Shown piece after piece: positions 1 to 6,393 of a DNA stretch of 7,211 nucleotides. The notes under the pieces were generated by a model. The model was not told where the DNA came from. It saw only the letters and a list, made by a program, of their open reading frames with translations, and made no database searches. Both the position numbers and the translations under genes were made by a program. Positions within the stretch are counted from its first letter, which is position 1. Each line of letters opens with the position of its first letter. Source of the DNA: Acidimicrobiales bacterium (GTDB lineage: Bacteria > Actinomycetota > Acidimicrobiia > Acidimicrobiales > Palsa-688); assembly GCA_019241495.1 (NCBI GenBank), contig JAFAWZ010000303.1:1-7211 (forward strand), written 5' to 3'.

Positions 1-65
1 ATGGCCGAGCCGGATTTCGACCTCAGGTAGTCCGTGGGTCAATTAATCGACTCGACGAGTTCCGC

Positions 66-1034
66 TCAGTCGTTCAGTCCGCCGGGTGCTACCGCCGGAT
101 TGATTCGGGTGAGGAAATCGGGCATCTGGTTCCATCCGTCGATCCAGATCGTGTTGACATCAAGCGAGCGTAAGTACCGATCCTTTACCGGGTTGCGGCG
201 GCCCTGCACGGTGTAGGAGGCAGGCACGTTCATGCCGCAGACCAAGCGAATGTCGTCGTGGATGAGGTTGAAGTTAGGGTCGCTGAGGCTGAAACCAACG
301 AACAGAAACGCCGTGTCGACCAGTTCGCCACGCAGGAAGCCGAGCATCTCTTTGCGGTCGACTCGGGAGCGCGCATAGTCCAAGCGCGTCAAAACGATCG
401 TGTCCGGCTGATCGATCGACCCATGCAGCTTCACCAGATGGCGTTCCGGTCTCTCCGCGCGTCGGGCCTTGAATTGCTCTTCGGAGATGCTGACTCGAAG
501 TTGTTCGTTGGCCTCAAGGTACGCGGCTTCGATCAGCTCGTCGTGGTTGGGCGTAAACAGGAGTGGCAGATTGAGCCGGACGAGCGCGGCGTGGCTTGGG
601 GTAGTGCGAATGAAAGGCTGCCGGCTGGCGTCGAACTGGGACAGCAGGAACTCGCGATAGTTGGCTTCGCCAACCACCTGGCGGAATAGCTGAGCGCAAT
701 CGAGCGGCCCCTCTTCGATGAAGAACGCTCGAAGTGAGGCGTGCTCCTCGGACGGGGAGTGGACCATGATCTCCCGACACATTCGATTGACCAACCACGG
801 CCACGAGGGAAGTGGGAGACCGTCGTCGTCGGGAACAAGGTCGAAGCCCGGGAAGTCGTGTGGCCACCAACGCTCGTAGCGGTCGTAGTCGAACGTGGCA
901 CGACCGTTCAGCCTGGCGGCTCCGAAGGACAGCCCGGCCCCAAGGAAAACCAGCAGTCGACCCTGTCCGGCGACGACCTGACGCAGACGGTGGACGAGTT
1001 GGGAGTTGGCTGGATCCTGATGCCAAGCGGTCAT
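66..1034 (-). CDS. SIR2-like domain protein, probable NAD-consuming defence effector
   Basis: The 322-residue protein carries the SIR2-like (SIR2_2 type) signatures in order. They are a nucleotide-binding LGAGLS loop at residues 31-36, a TPNHD motif at 161-165 (family usual form TTNYD/TTNFD), KLHGS at 202-206 with H204 as likely catalytic histidine, and VGFSLSDPNF at 246-255. No signal peptide or membrane segment is seen, so it should be cytoplasmic. Proteins of this family in anti-phage systems (Thoeris ThsA, DSR, SIR2-pAgo) cleave NAD+ and arrest the infected cell; that activity is inferred here, not shown. The ATG is the first possible start, because an in-frame TGA lies three codons upstream; the ribosome site is weak. 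The gene follows the HEPN gene by 64 bp on the same strand and probably shares its transcript. Base composition is lower in GC than the Tad genes to the right. Confidence is high for the fold and moderate for defence. Confidence 0.85.
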   Translation of the reverse strand: MTAWHQDPANSQLVHRLRQVVAGQGRLLVFLGAGLSFGAARLNGRATFDYDRYERWWPHDFPGFDLVPDDDGLPLPSWPWLVNRMCREIMVHSPSEEHASLRAFFIEEGPLDCAQLFRQVVGEANYREFLLSQFDASRQPFIRTTPSHAALVRLNLPLLFTPNHDELIEAAYLEANEQLRVSISEEQFKARRAERPERHLVKLHGSIDQPDTIVLTRLDYARSRVDRKEMLGFLRGELVDTAFLFVGFSLSDPNFNLIHDDIRLVCGMNVPASYTVQGRRNPVKDRYLRSLDVNTIWIDGWNQMPDFLTRINPAVAPGGLND

Positions 1035-1065
1035 GAGGCTTCAGTGTCGCACCGCGGAGAGGCCC

Positions 1066-1081
1066 GGCGCCGCTGGGCGCC
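1066..1081 (-). repeat. Short inverted repeat in the HEPN-SIR2 gap
   Basis: Two copies of the self-complementary hexamer GGCGCC, separated by four bases, can form a perfect 6-bp GC stem on either strand. It sits in the 64-bp gap between the stop of the HEPN gene and the start of the SIR2 gene. No T-run follows, so it is not a standard intrinsic terminator. It might set the relative level of the downstream gene or stabilise an mRNA end. In GC-rich DNA a stem this short can arise by chance. Confidence 0.3.
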
Positions 1082-1098
1082 CCCACCAGGATGAGCCG

Positions 1099-2565
1099 TC
1101 AGGACTCCTCGGGTGAGTAGAACTCCCCGGCGTCTCGGGCACGGCCCGCCGCGTCCGGCGCTCCAATGCTTGCCAAGCGCTCTCGCCACGCCTTTCGCCA
1201 TTCCACTCGGGTGGCGTCATCCGCCAGCTTGGCGTCGACGTCTTCATCATTGTCGATCGGCCACGGGGTCACCGGCTCGCCTCCCAAGCAGATCCGCATC
1301 AGCAGCGCTCGCCGAACGAGGTCCCGGAGGCGGTCGACCATGTAGGCCGTGGCCGTGCCGGCCGGCGCATCGTGCGGCACGGTCGAAATGGCGTAGTTCC
1401 GCTTTCGAAGGTCCTTCCCTCGGAGACTGCCGCCGTGCACGAGCTTCGATCGAAGGTCGTAGAGGTGCTTGATGTCGTTGAAGATCGCTTCGGCCGGATC
1501 GTCGGTCTCTGCCAACAGGGCGGCGGCCCGGGTCTTCAGTCGCAAAATGATGTCGGTAGTACTCGAGCCAGACAACGCGCCTTCGAGCGCGGTCGTCAGG
1601 TCCACGATCTGTTCGTCCCAGCCGCCGGACTGGAAGGACTCGGCGAACTTGGCGAGCGCCATTCCGAATGACGTCACCAGCATGTCGGCGGGCTGACGGC
1701 TAACGGCATCGAGGAGCTGGCTGAGACCGACCAAGGCGGGCTCATCGGCTGACGAGAGCCGGACGGTCCGCTGGACGAGTGCGTGGGAACCGTTGAACAC
1801 AGTCGAGTAGGGCTTGAGCCGACGGACCAGCGTGGTCTCGCCGCGGACCTCGTAGAACGACTGGCAGGTGCTGGCGTAGAGGAGGCGGATCAGCCGCAGG
1901 AAGCGACCGATGCGGGCGTTCAGCGCGGAGGCGACCTGATAGCGGTCGACGCCACGGTCCTCGACGGTCAGAATCGACAGCGGCTGGGCCATCGGCCAGG
2001 GATCGTCACCATTGAAGGCGCTGTACCCGCCAGGGATGTGCCGTGCGATCTCCTCGAAGATGCCACCTCGAAATTCGGCCGGCACGATGTGGACACCCAA
2101 TAGGTCGACCGGCGCCCCATCGCAGGTCGTCACGTGCGAGACGAGTCGACACACCGCCACCACGGCGTCAGAGGACCCCAGGGCCGCCAGCAGCTCGGTG
2201 ACTGACTCCTCCACTCCGGTCGCGGTGGCCTCAAAGGGCTCACCGTTGCGGCTACAGCGAGCAATACAGGCTTCGATGAAACCGTAGGCCCAGTGGTTGG
2301 CGAAGTCTCTCCCTGACGCACCCAACGGGAGCCCGAAGCGACCGGGAAAAGTGGCGTCGAGGAGTTCGCACAGTCGGGCGAACTCGGGGACGTTGACGTC
2401 ACCGCCCTCGTAGTCCCGGCCGACCTGCAGGTAGGGCCGATACCGCGACGGAGGAACGACATGATATTCCTGCAGTGCGGAGAAGGCAGCCCCGGCCAAC
2501 GCCCGCGCTGCGCTACGGATCTCCGCGAAACCGTCGCCCTCCGGAGGAAGAGTCGCAGCCGTCAT
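1099..2565 (-). CDS. ApeA-like HEPN domain protein with unrecognised N-terminal region
   Basis: This is a 488-residue soluble protein with no signal peptide or membrane segment. The C-terminal part (about residues 285-430) reads like the ApeA-type HEPN family. It has a helix with 'LTTALEGALSG' at 323-333, then a helix ending in the hallmark 'YDLRSKLVHG' at 369-378, which supplies the R-x4-H motif (R372, H377) typical of HEPN ribonucleases. A further helix rich in R and L lies at about 408-426. The first about 280 residues are not recognised. They contain a predicted beta-rich stretch (about 134-162) and could be a sensor or target-binding region. HEPN proteins of this kind are known from anti-phage and toxin systems, where they cut RNA; that role is inferred here. 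The gene is the first of a two-gene unit with the SIR2 gene. The ATG at 2565 has no good ribosome site, and an overlapping ATG 8 bp upstream is out of frame, so the start could be wrong or the mRNA nearly leaderless. Confidence 0.75.
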   Translation of the reverse strand: MTAATLPPEGDGFAEIRSAARALAGAAFSALQEYHVVPPSRYRPYLQVGRDYEGGDVNVPEFARLCELLDATFPGRFGLPLGASGRDFANHWAYGFIEACIARCSRNGEPFEATATGVEESVTELLAALGSSDAVVAVCRLVSHVTTCDGAPVDLLGVHIVPAEFRGGIFEEIARHIPGGYSAFNGDDPWPMAQPLSILTVEDRGVDRYQVASALNARIGRFLRLIRLLYASTCQSFYEVRGETTLVRRLKPYSTVFNGSHALVQRTVRLSSADEPALVGLSQLLDAVSRQPADMLVTSFGMALAKFAESFQSGGWDEQIVDLTTALEGALSGSSTTDIILRLKTRAAALLAETDDPAEAIFNDIKHLYDLRSKLVHGGSLRGKDLRKRNYAISTVPHDAPAGTATAYMVDRLRDLVRRALLMRICLGGEPVTPWPIDNDEDVDAKLADDATRVEWRKAWRERLASIGAPDAAGRARDAGEFYSPEES

Positions 2566-2705
2566 CTCCCCATCTTGCCGACGCCGAAGGAGTCAGGCGC
2601 GGGACCCGACCAGTCGTGGTTCCTAACGCCGGTCAGCGGCTTGATCTGCGGTCGGGAACGGAGGTCTCATCGTCGACAGGCCCTCGGAGAGGAAAGAAGG
2701 TCCAC
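2566..2705. promoter_or_regulatory. Divergent intergenic region between HEPN and recombinase-like genes
   Basis: These 140 bp separate two divergent genes and must hold the start signals for the HEPN-SIR2 unit (minus strand) and the recombinase-like gene (plus strand). A plausible but weak plus-strand promoter is TTGATC (2641-2646), 18 bp, TCTCAT (2665-2670), placed for a leader of about 30 bases. No convincing minus-strand promoter stands out. A 7-bp inverted repeat (CCCGACC 2605-2611, GGTCGGG 2650-2656) spans the middle but is within chance expectation. Confidence 0.4.
2695..2700 (+). promoter_or_regulatory. Ribosome binding site deciding the start of the recombinase-like gene
   Basis: AGAAGG, one mismatch from AGGAGG, lies five bases before the ATG at 2706. 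This supports that ATG as the true start. The reading frame is open further upstream to 2475, but that extension would overlap the HEPN gene and shows no domain similarity. Confidence 0.65.
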
Positions 2706-3089
2706 ATGTGGAGAGTTGCGATCTACGGCAGAGAGGCCCCAGGCCGGGCCGGTCGAGCCAGGTTGGATCGGCAGGTGGCTGCCCTGGCGGCCCAGGTGAC
2801 GCGCCAGCCGGACTGGCAGCAGGTGGCGACCTACGGGGACCAGGACCTCGGTCCCGGGCGACCGGCCCTGTCGCGGCTCCTGGCCGAGGCGCCTGGACGG
2901 ATTGACTTTGTTGCCGTCGACGGGTACGGGCGCCTATCCCCGGACCGCCGGGAGCTGGACGCGCTCCTAGCTCAGCTGGACGGCGCCGGGGTCCGGGTGG
3001 TGGTGCTCCGTCCCTCGTCCGGGCGCAGGTTCGCCCGGATGGTCGCGAATCTGGCGTTGGCCGACATGATCGGCGAAGCCGCCCGCTGA
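2706..3089 (+). CDS. Stand-alone serine-recombinase N-terminal domain, catalytically degenerate
   Basis: The 127-residue protein follows the resolvase/invertase N-terminal fold. It has 'RVAIYGRE' at residues 3-10 (usual form RVAIYARVS), 'LDRQVAAL' at 20-27, 'GRPALSRLL' at 51-59 (usual RPAL..LL), 'VDGYGRLSPD' at 71-80 (usual ..DRLSRD) and 'GVRVVVLRP' at 95-103. The nucleophile serine position holds A11. The aspartate and second arginine of the D-R-x-x-R motif are replaced by G74 and P79, while R9 and R75 remain. It ends before the long dimer helix and the DNA-binding region. By these losses it cannot act as a recombinase. The frame is intact and has a good ribosome site, so it may be a retained protein with another job rather than debris. 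GC is about 75% in a sampled line, like the Tad genes. It is divergent from the HEPN gene and convergent with the prepilin peptidase gene. Fold assignment is fairly sure; function is unknown. Confidence 0.75.
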   Translation: MWRVAIYGREAPGRAGRARLDRQVAALAAQVTRQPDWQQVATYGDQDLGPGRPALSRLLAEAPGRIDFVAVDGYGRLSPDRRELDALLAQLDGAGVRVVVLRPSSGRRFARMVANLALADMIGEAAR

Positions 3090-3115
3090 ACGCCGCCCGC
3101 GTCCGCCGCCGCTTG

Positions 3116-3676
3116 CTACCTGTTGGCGAGCACGGCCACGACAGCGCCGACGGTCATGAACGGCGCCATGGGCAGGCTCGATTGGCGTCGCCCGGCGAGG
3201 CCAGCTGCGAGCACGGCGACGGCGGCAGCGAGGAAGGCGATCAGGGTGCCGGTGATGACCGGCGACCAGCCGAGCCAGCCGAGGTAGGCGCCGAGGATGC
3301 CGGCCCATTTGACGTCGCCGAGGCCCACCCCGGCCGGGAAAGCCAGGCCGAGTGCGAGATAGAACGCGGCGAGTCCTGCCGTGGCGATGCCGGCTCGGGC
3401 CGACGGCCACCACAGACCCGACGGAGCCGACGCCAACACGAGCAGCACGGCGGTGATCGGGTAGGCGGAGAACACGACCTGGTTCGAGATGCGTCGGACG
3501 GCGAGGTCGGTGGCGCTCACGACCGCGCCGACGACGGCGAGGCCGCTGTAGGCGGTTAGCGGCGCCGACCATCCGAAGCGCCAGATCACCGCCGCCTCGA
3601 TGGCCAGGCTGCCGGCGACGGTGGCGGCGATGCGACCGGGGGTGTCGATCCCGGCGAACACACCGGCGAGGGTCAC
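3116..3676 (-). CDS. A24-family prepilin peptidase (TadV/CpaA-like)
   Basis: This integral membrane aspartyl protease cleaves, and in some families methylates, type IV prepilins. The 186-residue form is small, like the TadV/CpaA group that lacks the methylase domain. The two catalytic aspartates are visible: D57 in 'ATDLAVRRISNQ' (residues 55-66) and D121 in 'GLGDVKW' (118-124), the canonical GxGDxK motif. Most of the rest is hydrophobic, with roughly six membrane segments. The start is taken as the GTG at 3676 because it overlaps the stop of the LysM-BTAD gene as GTGA, matching the ATGA junctions earlier in the operon. The frame is open much further upstream, but that extension is arginine/proline-rich out-of-frame sequence over the LysM-BTAD gene. 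A GTG five codons downstream is an alternative start. Probable substrates are the TadE/TadG-like proteins of the same operon and a Flp pilin encoded outside the window. Confidence 0.88.
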   Translation of the reverse strand: MTLAGVFAGIDTPGRIAATVAGSLAIEAAVIWRFGWSAPLTAYSGLAVVGAVVSATDLAVRRISNQVVFSAYPITAVLLVLASAPSGLWWPSARAGIATAGLAAFYLALGLAFPAGVGLGDVKWAGILGAYLGWLGWSPVITGTLIAFLAAAVAVLAAGLAGRRQSSLPMAPFMTVGAVVAVLANR

Positions 3677-6393
3677 GATGACAGTCGGACCGATCGCGGC
3701 GTTAAGGGCGTGTCGGTAGTGAGGGTGCGGTAAAGACGAGCGGTGATCTCGTCCATGTCGACGTCGAGGTCGGCGAGCCGGGCCCGGAGAAGTTGGAAGG
3801 TGGCGGTTACCGCGTCGGGGCGGCCGTGGGCGGCGTGGAGGGCCATGAGCCGGCGGTAGGGCTCTTCGGCGTAGCGGTCCAGGTCGATGACCCGTTCGAG
3901 GACCTCGACGGCAAGGTCGGGGTGGCCGGCGCGTTCGTCGAGCTCGGCCAGGCGGAGGTGGGCGTCGAGGGCGCGCCGGTGGAGATCTTGGCGGACCGGT
4001 TCGACCCACGAGTAGCCGATGCCGGAGAGCAGGTCGCCCCGGTAGGTCTCGACCGCCCGACGCAATGCGATGCGGGCCGTGTCGTCGTCGTCGGCTCGTG
4101 CGGCTTCGGCGAGGGCGGCTTGGAACCGCCACAGGTCGCAGGCGATTTCGGCCGGGTTGGGCCGGTAGTGCTCGCCGGTCTTCTCCAGCACTTCGAGGCT
4201 GTTGTCGCCGGTGCTGCGCAGCCGGGAACGCAGGTCGCCGAAGGGTCGCCAGAACTGGCGGCGGACCTGGTCGGGCTCGGTGTCGGGCCATAGGGCGTCG
4301 ACGGCCTCGTCGCTGGTGGCGCCTTCGGGGCGCAGCAGGTACCAGGCGAAGAGAGCCTGGGCGCGCCCGCGCAGCCCGGAGGTGATCGTCTGGCCGTGCA
4401 CGATGATGCGGAGTGGGCCGAGCATGTCGACGACGATCGCCCGGTCCTCGTCGCCGCCGAGATCGGGCACTTCGGGCCAGGCGACGTCCGCCGCTTTTTC
4501 GGTCGGCCAGCCGGGATCACCGCGAAGCGGGGTGACCGACCCATAGGTGCCGTCGGGGTCGGAGTCGTCGTCGGCTTCGTCGTTGGCGTCGTTCACCGCG
4601 CCGAGCAGCTCGGTGGCCTCGTCGGCTCGCAGCTGGTAGAGACTCATGCCGGCGAGGTCACGGACGCCGCCGTCACCCTCGACTCCGGTGGCGGTCGCGC
4701 TGGCATCGAGGGTGAGCCGGCTGGTGGCGAGCGGCGACGAGCCGAGGAAGATAAGGGCAATGCCCAAATGGGACGCGTCGGCGAGCAGGGCCGCCCAACG
4801 ACCGTGCGACTCCGTCGGTACTTGGCCGAGGAGCACGAGGAGAAGTGGGAGCGGGTTCTCGGGGTTGTCGTGGCGGAAGGTCGCAGCGTCGGAAGCGTCG
4901 ACGCCGGCCATCCGTCGGGTTCGGGCGATGCGCTCCGCCTCGACCGCTCGGGCCATGTGATCGCTGTCGTCGACACGTCGCAGAGCCCTGTCGGCGGCGA
5001 GTCCGGGAAGCAGCCGGTCGGCGGTGTCGGTGGTGAGGAGGATCTCCGTGGCGCCGGGGACGGCCCGTACTAGGAGGGCAGCCACGAGCGCGCGGGCTAC
5101 GTCGTCGACGACGGGGCCGATGAGCGCCAGGCCGGAGAGGTCGGTGACTTCGACGGCAACGGGGACGCCGTTTCGGGTGCCGATCTCGAGCCAGCCCGGG
5201 TCGAGTCGACGTGCGTCGTCGTCAACCGGGAACACGGGCACCACCTCGGGAGCCGCCGGGGCCTCGTTCGGTTCGTCGGGTCTGGCCGCTTGGCTGAGGT
5301 GGCGCAGGGTGGGCCGCGGCGGTACTGGGCTGAGGTCGCGGCCGGGCCTGGGCGGCCGGTACCGGTAGGCGTGACGGCGTCGGAGCCGGCCGATGGCCAC
5401 GGTGGCGAGCACCCCAGCGGCGAACGAGGCGGCTACTTCTGAACCGGACGGGAGTCGGACCGGTTGGCTGCTCGATACCTCACGGTGCGGGACGGTTCCA
5501 TTGTGATGCGCGCTGGGTGCTGCAGTTGCCGGGGACGTCGTGGGCGTGGCAGTCGGCGCCGTAGTCGATGGTGTGGCTGGTGCTGGTGCGGACGGGTTGC
5601 TCGTCGCCGTCATGGGCGGCGCAGGCGCTGGCGACGGGGTGGACGTCGTCGGTGGTGTCGAGGATGTCGCGGCGGGCAGGAGGAGGGTCCAGCCGGGGTC
5701 GATCCAGTGCGGGTCGTCCAGGGTGACGCCGCCGGGCTGGGGTCGGCCAACGTTGAGTTGGTAGATCTCCGACCAGCGCAGCGGATCACCGAGCTGTTTC
5801 TGGGCGATTCCCCACAGCGTGTCGCCCCGCTGCACCGTGTAGATGGCCGGCGCGGACATCGGTGCTGGCGCTGTGGGAGCCTCGGCCTCGTTGTTCGAGT
5901 CGACCGTCGGTGTGGTGGTGGTGGCGGCGGTGAGCGTTGCGTTTCGGATGACCAGGGCGGCCACCGGACGACGGGCCGGCAGCCCGACCGCGCCGGCCGA
6001 CCCTCCCCCAGAGCCGGGGTGAGCCGGCCTGGGGGCGAGGGTCAGGCAGGCGACGATGATGGCGGCGACGAGTCGGCCGGTGACCGGTTGGAAGATCCCG
6101 GCTACCGGGAGGTGGGGGGCGTGACGCCCCGAGAGCGCGGCCGGTATCTCTACGGCAAGGGACGCGACCAGGGTGGCCCAGGTCAGCCAGACCACGACGG
6201 CGAGGGCGTCGACGAGGGTTTGGGCAGGGATGCCTTGGCGGTTGAGGGCACGGCCGACCTGGCCGGCGGAGGGGAGGTGGTGCGGGAGGGGCCAGCCGAT
6301 GAAGTGCCACAGCGCCCAAGGCACCCCGACCACCAGACCGGCCAGCACAGCGAGAGCGGCGAGGCCTTTGGCCAACTGCACGACTTTGGTCAT
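3673..6393 (-). CDS. Membrane-anchored LysM / winged-helix / BTAD regulator-like protein of the Tad locus
   Basis: The 906-residue protein begins with hydrophobic segments at about 8-30, 60-82 and 106-120. A LysM domain follows (about 184-240, 'YTVQRGDTLWGIAQ' start), which in this family binds peptidoglycan-type glycans. Next come a Pro/Thr/Ala-rich linker (about 242-298) and a fourth membrane segment (318-335) followed by RRR. The rest should be cytoplasmic. It has an unassigned alpha/beta region (about 400-600), an acidic linker (601-615), an OmpR-type winged helix (about 653-745, 'LRGRAQALFAWYLL') and a bacterial transcriptional activation domain (about 752-895, with 'LIxLDxYAEEPYRRLMALHAAHGRP'-type repeats). 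The last two resemble the core of SARP regulators. The layout suggests a one-component sensor linking the cell wall to transcription, or a scaffold in the pilus machine. The ATG overlaps the previous stop as ATGA, and its own stop overlaps the peptidase start as GTGA. Domain calls are firm; direct DNA binding is unproven. Confidence 0.87.
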   Translation of the reverse strand: MTKVVQLAKGLAALAVLAGLVVGVPWALWHFIGWPLPHHLPSAGQVGRALNRQGIPAQTLVDALAVVVWLTWATLVASLAVEIPAALSGRHAPHLPVAGIFQPVTGRLVAAIIVACLTLAPRPAHPGSGGGSAGAVGLPARRPVAALVIRNATLTAATTTTPTVDSNNEAEAPTAPAPMSAPAIYTVQRGDTLWGIAQKQLGDPLRWSEIYQLNVGRPQPGGVTLDDPHWIDPGWTLLLPAATSSTPPTTSTPSPAPAPPMTATSNPSAPAPATPSTTAPTATPTTSPATAAPSAHHNGTVPHREVSSSQPVRLPSGSEVAASFAAGVLATVAIGRLRRRHAYRYRPPRPGRDLSPVPPRPTLRHLSQAARPDEPNEAPAAPEVVPVFPVDDDARRLDPGWLEIGTRNGVPVAVEVTDLSGLALIGPVVDDVARALVAALLVRAVPGATEILLTTDTADRLLPGLAADRALRRVDDSDHMARAVEAERIARTRRMAGVDASDAATFRHDNPENPLPLLLVLLGQVPTESHGRWAALLADASHLGIALIFLGSSPLATSRLTLDASATATGVEGDGGVRDLAGMSLYQLRADEATELLGAVNDANDEADDDSDPDGTYGSVTPLRGDPGWPTEKAADVAWPEVPDLGGDEDRAIVVDMLGPLRIIVHGQTITSGLRGRAQALFAWYLLRPEGATSDEAVDALWPDTEPDQVRRQFWRPFGDLRSRLRSTGDNSLEVLEKTGEHYRPNPAEIACDLWRFQAALAEAARADDDDTARIALRRAVETYRGDLLSGIGYSWVEPVRQDLHRRALDAHLRLAELDERAGHPDLAVEVLERVIDLDRYAEEPYRRLMALHAAHGRPDAVTATFQLLRARLADLDVDMDEITARLYRTLTTDTPLTPRSVRLSS

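Noticed and set aside
1..65. In-frame end of a possible plus-strand gene (reads MAEPDFDLR then stop at 28-30).
   Set aside because: Nine codons at the window edge are too few to tell a real C-terminus from chance. The remaining 35 bases hold only a small palindrome-like ACTCGACGAGT at 50-60.
258..689. Plus-strand open frame of 143 codons inside the SIR2 gene.
   Set aside because: It is antisense to a gene with clear SIR2 motifs, shows no family similarity, and long antisense frames are expected in GC-rich DNA.
2605..2656. Inverted repeat CCCGACC / GGTCGGG in the divergent intergenic region.
   Set aside because: The arms are 7 bp, separated by 38 bp, and do not extend, so chance is likely in this composition.
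2655..2674. ECF sigma-like promoter GGAAC followed by CGTC.
   Set aside because: The spacer is only 11 bp, too short for the usual 16-17 bp.
2475..2705. Upstream extension of the recombinase-like gene by 77 codons.
   Set aside because: It would overlap the HEPN gene and has no domain similarity; the resolvase-like fold begins at the ATG at 2706, which has a good ribosome site.
3090..3115. Possible terminator between the convergent recombinase-like and peptidase genes.
   Set aside because: The 26-bp gap is GC-rich but forms no clear stem and has no T-run.
3677..4291. Upstream extension of the prepilin peptidase frame to 391 residues.
   Set aside because: The extra part is arginine/proline-rich shadow of the LysM-BTAD gene, and the GTGA overlap gives a better start at 3676.
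5644..5740. CRISPR-like or tandem DNA repeats over the Pro/Thr-rich linker of the LysM-BTAD gene.
   Set aside because: The repetition is of codon composition only, with no constant repeat unit or spacing.
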